DNA of 36,076 nt, from positions 1 to 36,076 of the forward strand of contig CASEGX010000090.1 of the NCBI GenBank assembly GCA_949287505.1, read 5' to 3'. The notes beneath the pieces are model-generated. The model saw only the letters and a list, made by a program, of their open reading frames with translations, made no database searches and was not told the DNA's origin. The position numbers were made by a program, and so were the translations under genes. Positions 17,189-24,017 of this stretch are shown here, piece by piece (the stretch's first letter is position 1; each line of letters begins with the position of its first letter). Origin of the DNA: an uncultured Spirochaetales bacterium (GTDB taxonomy: Bacteria; Spirochaetota; Spirochaetia; Sphaerochaetales; Sphaerochaetaceae).

Positions 17189-18908
17189 CCAGGTTACCTC
17201 CTCTCGTCTGAGTTTCATATAGATCACGGTAATCAGCATTGCGCTGCAGAAGCTCTTCATGCGTTCCGACATCCTCAATGCTGCCGTTCTTCATCACGAT
17301 AATCTGATCTGCATCCATTACAGATGAGAGCCTCTGGCTGATGATGATCTTCGTAAGATCCTTCACATCCTCTCTGAGGGCTTTCCTTATCTGTGAATCC
17401 GTAGCAGTATCCACTGCGGATGTAGAATCATCCATTATGAGGATCTTCGGCTTCTTAAGCAGTGCACGGGCTATGCAGAGCCTCTGTCGCTGACCGCCTG
17501 AGAAGTTCGTTCCTCCCTGTTCCACATGGCTGTTGTATCCGTCTTTCATCGCTTCGACGAACGGAGATGCGGAAGCCACATCACAAGCAGCCTTCATCTC
17601 CTCGTCCGTTGCTTCAGGATTTCCCCATCTCAGGTTCTCTGCAACCGTACCTGAGAAAAGCGTATTCTTCTGAAGCACTACCGAAACCTCATTACGGAGA
17701 GCGTGCAGATTGTACTCCCTTACATCCCTTCCACCGACTTTAACGACACCGTCTGTTGCATCATAAAGCCTTGCGATAAGAGAGATGAACGTCGTTTTCC
17801 CAGAGCCTGTATTGCCGATGATTCCTATCATCTGACCGCTCTCTATCCTGATATTCACATCATTCAGGACCTTGGAATTCTTGCCATAGCCGAATGAGAC
17901 ATGAGAGAACTCCACGGAGCCGTCCTTAACAGTCCTTTCACCGTTCTCATTGACATCCATGCTTGGCTTTGTGTTGAGAACCTCTGCAATACGGACCATT
18001 GAGGCATGGGAAATTGAAAGCATGACGATAACCATACCCGTCATGACAAGGGAAGAGAGTATCTGACCGGTATAGGTGTAGATACTCATGAGCTCTCCGG
18101 TTCCCATATGCCCTACATTTATAAGACGCGCACCGATGTATGATATCGCGATCATACAGCAGTATGTAACAGTCATCATCAGTGGTCCCATCAGAGCCAT
18201 TATGGTCTGACCTTTCTTGAAATTGGATCTTATCGTCTCAGAGGCTTCCTCAAACTTTCCAAGCTGCTCCTCTTCCCTCACATATGCCTTCACTGTCCTG
18301 ATTCCATTGAGGTTTTCCTGAACGACCCTGTTGAAGGAATCATAACCGCGGAAAGCATTCGTGAAAGAGGAATACGTCCTGCGGAAAATGAGGAAGATAC
18401 ATACTGCGACAACAGGAATGGCAACTGCGAAGACCAGAGAAAGCGCACCACCATTGTGATATACCATTATGATGGCGAATATGAACATGATCGGAGATCT
18501 TACACAGATACGTATCAGCATCTGGAAAGACATCTGAACATTCTGGACATCGGTTGTCATTCTCGTGATCAGGGATGATGTGGAGAACTTATCCACATCA
18601 GCGAAGGAGAAATCCATTATCCGTGAATAGAGATCCTTTCTTATGTTCGATGCGAAACCTGCAGAGGCCTTGGAAGCTGTCCAGGCACCTGCCACACCGA
18701 AAGAAAGGGAAAGAAACGCAGCCACGATGATCGCAATGCCAAGCCGCAGTACAAAGTGCATATCACTTGAGCTGACACCTTTATCCACGATAATGGCCAT
18801 CAGCGTAGGGATGAGCACTTCCATGGCAACCTCTCCTACCATCATCAGCGGTGTTATGAACGCGTATTTCTTATACTCCCTTACACGGGAAAGCAAAGTC
18901 TTCAGCAT
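17181..18908 (-). CDS. ABC exporter half-transporter, degenerate-site subunit
   Basis: 575 residues from ATG 18908, which has GGAGG seven bases upstream and overlaps the marR stop. Six membrane helices (about 15-310) precede an ATPase domain with Walker A GNTGSGKTT (Lys371) and signature NFSGGQRQRL. Walker B reads ILIMDDSTSAVD: Asp494 occupies the place of the catalytic Glu. That substitution is characteristic of the non-hydrolysing site in heterodimeric exporters, and it pairs with the canonical Glu and the altered LSQGQ signature in the next gene. The three genes marR-ABC-ABC overlap by a few bases each, a tight operon that keeps the subunits equimolar. Confidence 0.9.
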   Translation of the reverse strand: MLKTLLSRVREYKKYAFITPLMMVGEVAMEVLIPTLMAIIVDKGVSSSDMHFVLRLGIAIIVAAFLSLSFGVAGAWTASKASAGFASNIRKDLYSRIMDFSFADVDKFSTSSLITRMTTDVQNVQMSFQMLIRICVRSPIMFIFAIIMVYHNGGALSLVFAVAIPVVAVCIFLIFRRTYSSFTNAFRGYDSFNRVVQENLNGIRTVKAYVREEEQLGKFEEASETIRSNFKKGQTIMALMGPLMMTVTYCCMIAISYIGARLINVGHMGTGELMSIYTYTGQILSSLVMTGMVIVMLSISHASMVRIAEVLNTKPSMDVNENGERTVKDGSVEFSHVSFGYGKNSKVLNDVNIRIESGQMIGIIGNTGSGKTTFISLIARLYDATDGVVKVGGRDVREYNLHALRNEVSVVLQKNTLFSGTVAENLRWGNPEATDEEMKAACDVASASPFVEAMKDGYNSHVEQGGTNFSGGQRQRLCIARALLKKPKILIMDDSTSAVDTATDSQIRKALREDVKDLTKIIISQRLSSVMDADQIIVMKNGSIEDVGTHEELLQRNADYRDLYETQTRGGNLDD

Positions 18909-19330
18909 ACGCTTTCCTCCAGTACATTTCTCAGTTTGCTGCATATTTTGATGAAAGAAACCTTCTCCTCGTCATTTATCGAAGCAGAAAGCCCGTTCTC
19001 TTCTGCTTCAATGAGAGCTCTGGCCTCATTGAGCTTTTCCATGCCTTTTGGGGTTATCACGATATTCCGGATCCGCCCATCAGAAACGCTTTTCTCTCTG
19101 ACTGCAAGGCCCAGTTTCTCCAGATTATCCATCATCTCAGAAACCGATGCCCTCGTGATATTAAGCTCCTCCTCTATTCGTTTCTGGTTTGCAGAATCCT
19201 CTTCTGCAATAAGAAGCAGAGCCCTTAATTGTATAGATGTCAATCCGATGGACCGCAGATTCTGATCCATCACCTTTCTTACAAGCCGGCCAAGAGAGCC
19301 TGCCACGAAAAGGAGTTTCTCATCAACCAT
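18902..19330 (-). CDS. MarR-family transcriptional regulator
   Basis: 142 residues from ATG 19330; a TTG at 19351 in frame would run through the -10 box and is rejected. Winged helix signs: LTSIQLRALLLIAEED, NQKRIEEELNITRASVSEMMDNLEKLGLAVREKSVSDGR (helix-turn-helix and wing). C-terminal and N-terminal helices provide the dimer interface. It is the first gene of the exporter operon and its promoter carries a perfect inverted repeat ending at its start codon, so it very probably represses its own operon and is released by a ligand that the pump exports. Ligand unknown. Confidence 0.88.
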   Translation of the reverse strand: MVDEKLLFVAGSLGRLVRKVMDQNLRSIGLTSIQLRALLLIAEEDSANQKRIEEELNITRASVSEMMDNLEKLGLAVREKSVSDGRIRNIVITPKGMEKLNEARALIEAEENGLSASINDEEKVSFIKICSKLRNVLEESVC

Positions 19331-19347
19331 AGTTCGTAACCGAACTA
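19330..19347. promoter_or_regulatory. probable MarR operator
   Basis: Perfect inverted repeat with 7-base arms TAGTTCG (19330-19336) and CGAACTA (19341-19347) and a 4-base centre. It begins directly after the -10 box and its last base is the first base of the marR start codon. Bound repressor would cover the transcription start. Size and symmetry fit MarR-family sites. Confidence 0.8.
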
Positions 19348-19376
19348 ACAATAAGGATTGCGATAGAATACGTCAA
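19348..19376 (-). promoter_or_regulatory. promoter of the marR-ABC-ABC operon
   Basis: Minus-strand TTGACG (19376-19371), 17-base spacer, TATTGT (19353-19348). The predicted start lies about 11 bases before the ATG, inside the operator, and the short leader has no Shine-Dalgarno sequence. Confidence 0.75.
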
Positions 19377-19402
19377 TCAACTTCACAGAAACTACATTAA
19401 TG

Positions 19403-19429
19403 AAAAAACTCTCCGGGGAAACCGGAGAG
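19403..19429 (-). terminator. intrinsic terminator of the oadB/oadG-like operon
   Basis: Minus strand: 8-bp perfect stem CTCTCCGG / CCGGAGAG (19429-19422 and 19416-19409), 5-base loop, then six T (19408-19403). Strong canonical terminator, 25 bases after the small gene's stop codon. Confidence 0.9.
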
Positions 19430-19454
19430 CCGTACACGGAATTATTCTATTCCG

Positions 19455-19568
19455 TTATTTATCCTTCTTGCTCGTGATTTTGTTGAGAACAACAAGAGCA
19501 ACGAAGAGGATTGCCAGAGCACATGCGAGAAGTCCCCAGCTCTGAAATGCGATTAATACAGCACTCAT
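19455..19568 (-). CDS. 37-residue single-helix membrane protein, OadG-like gamma subunit
   Basis: Short ORF MSAVLIAFQSWGLL...ITSKKDK: one hydrophobic helix (about 11-29) and a lysine-rich tail. It has an excellent AGGAGG site five bases before the ATG, lies 13 bases after the oadB stop and before the operon's terminator, so it is almost certainly translated. Position and topology match the gamma subunit of sodium-translocating decarboxylases, which is also one helix with a charged tail but is usually longer (about 80 residues) and binds zinc through His residues that are absent here. It may be a minimal assembly or stabilising subunit for the beta subunit. Identity is inferred from context. 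Confidence 0.65.
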   Translation of the reverse strand: MSAVLIAFQSWGLLACALAILFVALVVLNKITSKKDK

Positions 19569-19581
19569 TTAAAGCCTCCTA

Positions 19582-20682
19582 TCAGCCGAAAATCGGAAGA
19601 AGCTCAGAAAGCAGGAGTCCTCCAGCGAGAACGGAAGCAATCTGACCGGACACGTTGGCACCAAGTGCAAACGGCAGAAGATGATTCTGCTTGTTTGCTT
19701 CAATACCGACCTTCTGAACAACACGTGATGACATCGGGAATGCGGAGATTCCAGCACCGCCGATGAGCGGATTGATCTTCTTCTCCTTCGGGAGGAAGAT
19801 ATTCACTACCTTGAGGAATATGACACCGCAGGCTGTATCGAAGATGAATGCGACAAGACCGAATGCCATGATCATGAGCGTTGCAGGCTGCAGGAGCGCA
19901 GGACCTGACATCATCGGAGAGATGGCAAGACCAAGCATAAGCGTGATAAGCGGTGAGAGCATGTCCTGAGCAGCTCTGGAGAGATTGTCGAGAACACCGC
20001 ATTCTCTCAGGAGATTACCGAACATGAGCATACCTACAAGCGCTGCTGAATCCGGAGCAAGGATACCACAGACGATTGTCGTGACAATCGGGAATATGAT
20101 TCTTGTAGTCTTTGTTACGGAACCTGCGGAATAATGCATCTGAATTGCCCTTTCCTTCTTTGTTGTCGTCAGCTTGAGAACTGCAGGCTGAATCATCGGC
20201 ACGAGAGCCATGTAGCAGTAAGCCACAACGAGGATTGCAGCGACGTAGTTCGAGTGAAGACGCTGGGAAACGAGAATTGCAGTAGGACCATCAGCTGCAC
20301 CTATGATACCGATTGATGCGGCATCGTTGAGAGGGAAGCCAAGCATGGAAGCAATGATCATGGAAATGAAGATACCACCCTGACCTGCTGCACCGATGAA
20401 GATCAGCCATGGCTTTGAGATAAGCGGACCGAAATCAATCATCGCACCGATTCCGATGAAGAGAAGAAGCGGGAAAGCCTCTGCGCTCTCGATACCAACA
20501 TTGAACAGCCACTGCAGGATTGCATTATCCTGAAGCATGACCGATCCCGGAAGGTTGACGAGAATCGCTCCGAAACCCATTGGAAGGAGCAGCGTCGGCT
20601 CCATCTCTTTCTTGATTGCGAGGTAGATAAGGATCAGACCAACGACAATCATTATCAATTGATAAACCAATTCGGTATTCAT
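19582..20682 (-). CDS. oadB: sodium-translocating decarboxylase beta subunit
   Basis: 366-residue integral membrane protein, closest in length to the beta subunits of methylmalonyl-CoA/glutaconyl-CoA decarboxylase and shorter than classic OadB. The family decarboxylates a carboxybiotin carried by partner subunits and exports sodium. Seen: about nine hydrophobic helices, the signature IGAADGPTAILVSQRL with the sodium-coupling Asp131, and ANVSGQIASVLAGG near the C-terminus, matching the conserved Asn/Ser coupling region. A 37-residue helix protein follows. No carboxyltransferase (alpha) or biotin carrier gene is in the window, so the parent acid (oxaloacetate, methylmalonyl-CoA or glutaconyl-CoA) cannot be decided. 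Its promoter suggests a leader of three bases or fewer and there is no ribosome binding site. Confidence 0.88.
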   Translation of the reverse strand: MNTELVYQLIMIVVGLILIYLAIKKEMEPTLLLPMGFGAILVNLPGSVMLQDNAILQWLFNVGIESAEAFPLLLFIGIGAMIDFGPLISKPWLIFIGAAGQGGIFISMIIASMLGFPLNDAASIGIIGAADGPTAILVSQRLHSNYVAAILVVAYCYMALVPMIQPAVLKLTTTKKERAIQMHYSAGSVTKTTRIIFPIVTTIVCGILAPDSAALVGMLMFGNLLRECGVLDNLSRAAQDMLSPLITLMLGLAISPMMSGPALLQPATLMIMAFGLVAFIFDTACGVIFLKVVNIFLPKEKKINPLIGGAGISAFPMSSRVVQKVGIEANKQNHLLPFALGANVSGQIASVLAGGLLLSELLPIFG

Positions 20683-20691
20683 AACGTTTTA

Positions 20692-20720
20692 ATTCTAGCG
20701 TAATGCCCGGATATTGTCAC
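20692..20720 (-). promoter_or_regulatory. promoter of the oadB operon, near-leaderless
   Basis: Minus-strand GTGACA (20720-20715), 17-base spacer, TAGAAT (20697-20692). Only nine bases (TAAAACGTT) separate the -10 box from the ATG at 20682, so the leader is zero to three bases. No Shine-Dalgarno sequence is present. Confidence 0.7.
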
Positions 20721-20754
20721 GCAAAACAAGCACGGGGCAATGCAAACAGCAAAA

Positions 20755-20850
20755 TAACCGACAACAACCCCGCTTTTTCGGTTAAATTTTTACCTTTAAA
20801 CAGCTTATTAAAATCCATAAAAATTTTGTTGACCGGTTAACAAAACCGAT
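20755..20850. promoter_or_regulatory. cluster of CGGTTA/TAACCG half-sites, probable regulator binding region
   Basis: Four copies of the same half-site: TAACCGA (20755-20761), TCGGTTA (20778-20784), CGGTTA (20834-20839) and AACCGA (20844-20849). The first two form a 7-base inverted repeat; the last two form CGGTT-N5-AACCG. TTGACCGGTTAA (20829-20840) is in addition a near-perfect palindrome with a central CCGG, of the kind LacI-family proteins bind, and covers the -35 box of the sugar operon. The LacI-type gene at 24018 is the likely partner; the copies could also serve a second regulator or the divergent oadB promoter. Confidence 0.55.
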
Positions 20851-20857
20851 TTACCCT
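20829..20857 (+). promoter_or_regulatory. putative promoter of the sugar ABC operon
   Basis: TTGACC (20829-20834), 17-base spacer, TACCCT (20852-20857). Predicted start about 20864 gives a leader of roughly 49 bases that ends in AAAAGGAG before ATG 20913. The -35 box is inside the CGGTTA palindrome, consistent with repression. Confidence 0.5.
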
Positions 20858-20912
20858 TGAATTAAGAAAGAGAAAGGAACAGTCCTCACTTTCAAGCAAA
20901 AGGAGAAAAAAT

Positions 20913-22250
20913 ATGAAGAAAGCATTTGCAATCGTGCTTATCGCATTAATCGCGCTGTCCGGCGCTTTCGCAGGCGGCTCCAGTGAAGATTCTGGAAAGA
21001 CTGAGATTTACTTCCTCAACTTCAAGCCGGAAATTGCGGATGTATACACGGACATCGTAAAACCAGCATTTGAGAGCGCATATCCGCAGTACACGCTCAA
21101 GGTTGTCACTGCAGCTTCAAACCAGTACCAGTCAACACTCAGAAGCGAGCTCTCCAAGTCCGCACCTCCTGTGATCTTCCAGGTAAACGGACCTGTAGGC
21201 ATTGCAGAGAATGTGAACACGGTAGCACCTCTGCAGGACACATCATTCTATGGTCTTCTTGCTGATAAAGGCATGGCACTCTCCCTCGATGGCAATGTTG
21301 TGGCAGTTCCATATGCAGTAGAAGGCTATGGCATCATCTATAACGATGCTATCATGAGAAAGTACTTTGCGCTCCCTGACAAGGCTGTTGACATCTCCTC
21401 TGCAGAGGAAATCACGGACTTTGAGACACTCAAGGCAGTTGTCGAGGATATGACAGCTCATCTTGAAGACCTCGGAATCCAGGGTGTGTTTGCTTCAACA
21501 TCCTTCATGCCAGGTTCTGAATGGAGATGGACAACCCATCTTGTGAACCCCGCTCTTCAGGCGGAATTCGGAGATCTTGCAACTGCACAGAGCGCAGCCA
21601 CATTCAATTTCACATACTCGAAGAATTTCCAGAATATCTTTGATCTCTATCTCAACAACTCCATCACACCAAAGGGAATGGTAGGATCCAAAGCCGATGC
21701 TGACAGTATGGCGGAGTTTGCTCTCGGACAGGTTGCAATGGTACAGAACGGAAACTGGGCAGCTGCACAGATTCTTGGCACACAGGGCAATGTCGTTGCT
21801 GATGAGGACATCAAGTTCCTGCCGATTTACATGGGTCTTGATGGAGAGAGCACAAAGGGTATCAACGTAGGAACGGAGAACTATCTCGCATTCAACAAGA
21901 ACGCTTCAGCAGAAGCTCTTGCAGGTGCAGACACATTCCTCACATGGCTCTACAGCAGCCCGGAGGGAAAGGAAATCGTTACAAACGACCTTATGTTCAT
22001 CACACCGTTCTCATCATTCTCAGCAGATGAGGTTCCAAATGATCCTCTTGCAAAGCAGGTCAATATCTGGATGAACAAGGATGGCGTTTCCTCTATTCCA
22101 TGGGTATTCAATGGTATTCCTTCAGAGCAGTGGAAGGCAGATTTTGCACAGGCAATGCTCGAATACATCAACGGCAACTACACATGGGATCAGGTAACTC
22201 AGACAGCTAAGGACGCATGGGCGCGCGAAGCTGAGCTTACAGGAAGGTAA
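20913..22250 (+). CDS. extracellular sugar-binding protein of an ABC importer (MalE/family 1)
   Basis: 445 residues. The signal peptide MKKAFAIVLIALIALSGAFAG ends in AFA-GG, a signal peptidase I site; unlike many sugar-binding proteins there is no lipobox Cys, so it is probably free in the periplasm. The mature part has the family 1 layout: IYFLNFKPEIADVYTDIVKPAFE, then PPVIFQVNGPVG, VAVPYAVEGYGIIYNDAIM, and a C-terminal helical lobe with GQVAMVQNGNWAAAQILG and NYLAFNK. Two permease genes, a LacI regulator and a 4-alpha-glucanotransferase follow, so maltodextrin or a related oligosaccharide is the likely ligand. The hairpin after the stop codon may make this gene's mRNA more abundant than the permease part. 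Confidence 0.9.
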   Translation: MKKAFAIVLIALIALSGAFAGGSSEDSGKTEIYFLNFKPEIADVYTDIVKPAFESAYPQYTLKVVTAASNQYQSTLRSELSKSAPPVIFQVNGPVGIAENVNTVAPLQDTSFYGLLADKGMALSLDGNVVAVPYAVEGYGIIYNDAIMRKYFALPDKAVDISSAEEITDFETLKAVVEDMTAHLEDLGIQGVFASTSFMPGSEWRWTTHLVNPALQAEFGDLATAQSAATFNFTYSKNFQNIFDLYLNNSITPKGMVGSKADADSMAEFALGQVAMVQNGNWAAAQILGTQGNVVADEDIKFLPIYMGLDGESTKGINVGTENYLAFNKNASAEALAGADTFLTWLYSSPEGKEIVTNDLMFITPFSSFSADEVPNDPLAKQVNIWMNKDGVSSIPWVFNGIPSEQWKADFAQAMLEYINGNYTWDQVTQTAKDAWAREAELTGR

Positions 22251-22267
22251 TCGCTTCTACCCGCATG

Positions 22268-22305
22268 AAAGCCGTCACGTCAATTGATCTGACGGCTTTC
22301 TTTAT
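22268..22305 (+). terminator. intercistronic stem-loop, leaky terminator or mRNA stabiliser
   Basis: Perfect 10-bp stem AAAGCCGTCA (22268-22277) / TGACGGCTTT (22290-22299), 12-base loop, then CTTTAT. It lies between the binding-protein gene and the first permease gene, 22 bases before the permease ATG. The tail is T-rich but short, so partial read-through is expected, which would give binding protein in excess of permease. Confidence 0.75.
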
Positions 22306-22321
22306 AAAAACAGAGGTTAAT

Positions 22322-23167
22322 ATGGAAAAAACACTGAGGAAATATTTTCCACTATTCGCACTCCCCGCACTTATATGCTTTTCTCTTGCATTTCTTATCC
22401 CGATGGTCTGGGGCTTCATTCTGTCGTTCTGTGAGTTCTCAACCATCACCGATGCCACATTCGTAGGAATGAGCAACTATGTAAGAGCTTTTACTGTAGA
22501 CAATTATTTCACGCAGGCATTCTGGTTCACACTCGGCTTCACCATTGTCACCGTGATATCCATAAACATACTTGCATTCGCACTGGCACTTGCGCTGACG
22601 CGGAATATCCCAGGCACAAATGCCTTCAGGACCATCTTCTTCATGCCCAATCTCATCGGCGGAATCGTCCTTGGATGGATCTGGCAGGTCGTCCTCAATG
22701 GTTTCCTTGCTGCATTTGAGAAAACACTCCTTTCAGATGCCACATATGGTTTCTGGGGACTTGTCATACTCATGAACTGGCAGAATATCGGATACATGAT
22801 GGTCATCTACATCGCGGCAATCCAGAACGTGTCTTCTGACATGCTGGAAGCTGCATCGATAGACGGAGCAAACGGGCGCACCACCCTTTTCAAGATCATC
22901 ATACCATCGGTCATGCCGAGTATCACCATATGTCTTTTCCTTACACTGACAAATGGCTTCAAGCTCTATGACCAGAACCTTGCACTTACAAACGGTGCTC
23001 CGAACCACCAGACGGAAATGCTTGCACTGAACATATTCAATACATTCTATTCACGGGTCGGATTCGAAGGAGTCGGACAGGCTAAGGCTGTCATCTTCAC
23101 ACTCCTTGTTGCAGCAATCGCACTTGTGCAGCTTGTGGCGACAAGAAAGAAGGAGGTTGAGAACTGA
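22322..23167 (+). CDS. sugar ABC transporter permease, MalF/UgpA type
   Basis: 281 residues from ATG 22322. An upstream in-frame ATG at 22265 lies before and inside the stem-loop and is rejected; AGAGGTTA precedes 22322. Six predicted helices; the cytoplasmic EAA loop is LEAASIDGANGRTTLFKIIIPSVMPS (about 176-201), which docks on the ATPase. Pairs with the following permease to form the channel. No ATPase gene exists in the operon. Confidence 0.92.
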   Translation: MEKTLRKYFPLFALPALICFSLAFLIPMVWGFILSFCEFSTITDATFVGMSNYVRAFTVDNYFTQAFWFTLGFTIVTVISINILAFALALALTRNIPGTNAFRTIFFMPNLIGGIVLGWIWQVVLNGFLAAFEKTLLSDATYGFWGLVILMNWQNIGYMMVIYIAAIQNVSSDMLEAASIDGANGRTTLFKIIIPSVMPSITICLFLTLTNGFKLYDQNLALTNGAPNHQTEMLALNIFNTFYSRVGFEGVGQAKAVIFTLLVAAIALVQLVATRKKEVEN

Positions 23168-23168
23168 T

Positions 23169-24008
23169 ATGCAGGTCGGAAAGAAATATACAAACTGGAT
23201 CATCTTCCTGATTCTCCTGATTGTAGCGGCATTCATCATCTTCCCTATTCTCGTTGTCCTGATGAATTCCGTGAAAGGCAATCTCTTCATATCATCGACA
23301 GGTGCGTTCAAACTGCCGAACGAACAGAGTTTTGTCGGTTTCTCAAACTATCTCAACGGCATTGAGAAGATAAGCTTCTTCAGCGCATTCGGCTACTCTC
23401 TCTGGATCACGATAGCCTCCGTCGCCTTCATCCTCCTTCTGACAAGCATGCTTGCATGGTATATCACGAGGGTCAAAGGCAAGGTGACATCCATCATCTA
23501 CTATCTGCTTGTATTCTCGATGATAGTCCCGTTCCAGATGGTCATGTTCACAATGAGCAAGTTTGCAAACATGATACACATAGACAACCCGGTCGGAATC
23601 ATCATCCTCTATGTCGGATTCGGCTGTGGCATGAGCACCTTCATGTTCAGCGGATTCATAAAGAGCATACCGATCGCACTTGAAGAGGCTGCGATGATTG
23701 ATGGCGCAACACCTGTAAAGACATTCTTCTCAGTAGTGCTTCCCATGCTGAAAAGCACGGCTATCACAATTGCCATTCTTGAGACAATGTGGGTATGGAA
23801 TGACTATCTCATGCCATATCTTGTCATCGGAACTGAATACAGGACAATACCTGTCGCAATCCAGTACCTGAGAGGCGGTTATGGTTCTGTTGATATGGGA
23901 GCGATGATGGCCATGCTCGTACTGGCAATGATTCCGGTCATCGTCTTCTACCTCTTCTGTCAGAAATACATCATCAAGGGCGTGCTTGCAGGCGCAGTGA
24001 AAGGCTAA
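23169..24008 (+). CDS. sugar ABC transporter permease, MalG/UgpE type
   Basis: 279 residues from ATG 23169, one base after the stop of the first permease, with AAGGAGG about 11 bases upstream (inside the previous gene). Six helices; the EAA loop is LEEAAMIDGATPVKTFFSVVLPM. The C-terminal FCQKYIIKGVLAGAVKG is the characteristic tail of this family. Second half of the membrane channel. Confidence 0.93.
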   Translation: MQVGKKYTNWIIFLILLIVAAFIIFPILVVLMNSVKGNLFISSTGAFKLPNEQSFVGFSNYLNGIEKISFFSAFGYSLWITIASVAFILLLTSMLAWYITRVKGKVTSIIYYLLVFSMIVPFQMVMFTMSKFANMIHIDNPVGIIILYVGFGCGMSTFMFSGFIKSIPIALEEAAMIDGATPVKTFFSVVLPMLKSTAITIAILETMWVWNDYLMPYLVIGTEYRTIPVAIQYLRGGYGSVDMGAMMAMLVLAMIPVIVFYLFCQKYIIKGVLAGAVKG

Positions 24009-24017
24009 AGGATATCT

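Noticed and set aside
19331..19351. Longer MarR reading from a TTG at 19351
   Set aside because: It would include the -10 box and the whole operator; the ATG at 19330 is the first codon after the predicted transcription start.
20733..20776. CGGGG...CCCCG followed by T run as a terminator
   Set aside because: The loop would be over 30 bases and the region holds two divergent promoters; the TAACCG half-sites explain the sequence better.
22265..22321. Longer first permease starting at ATG 22265
   Set aside because: This stretch forms the intercistronic 10-bp stem-loop and gives a non-family N-terminus; ATG 22322 has a ribosome binding site and fits the family.
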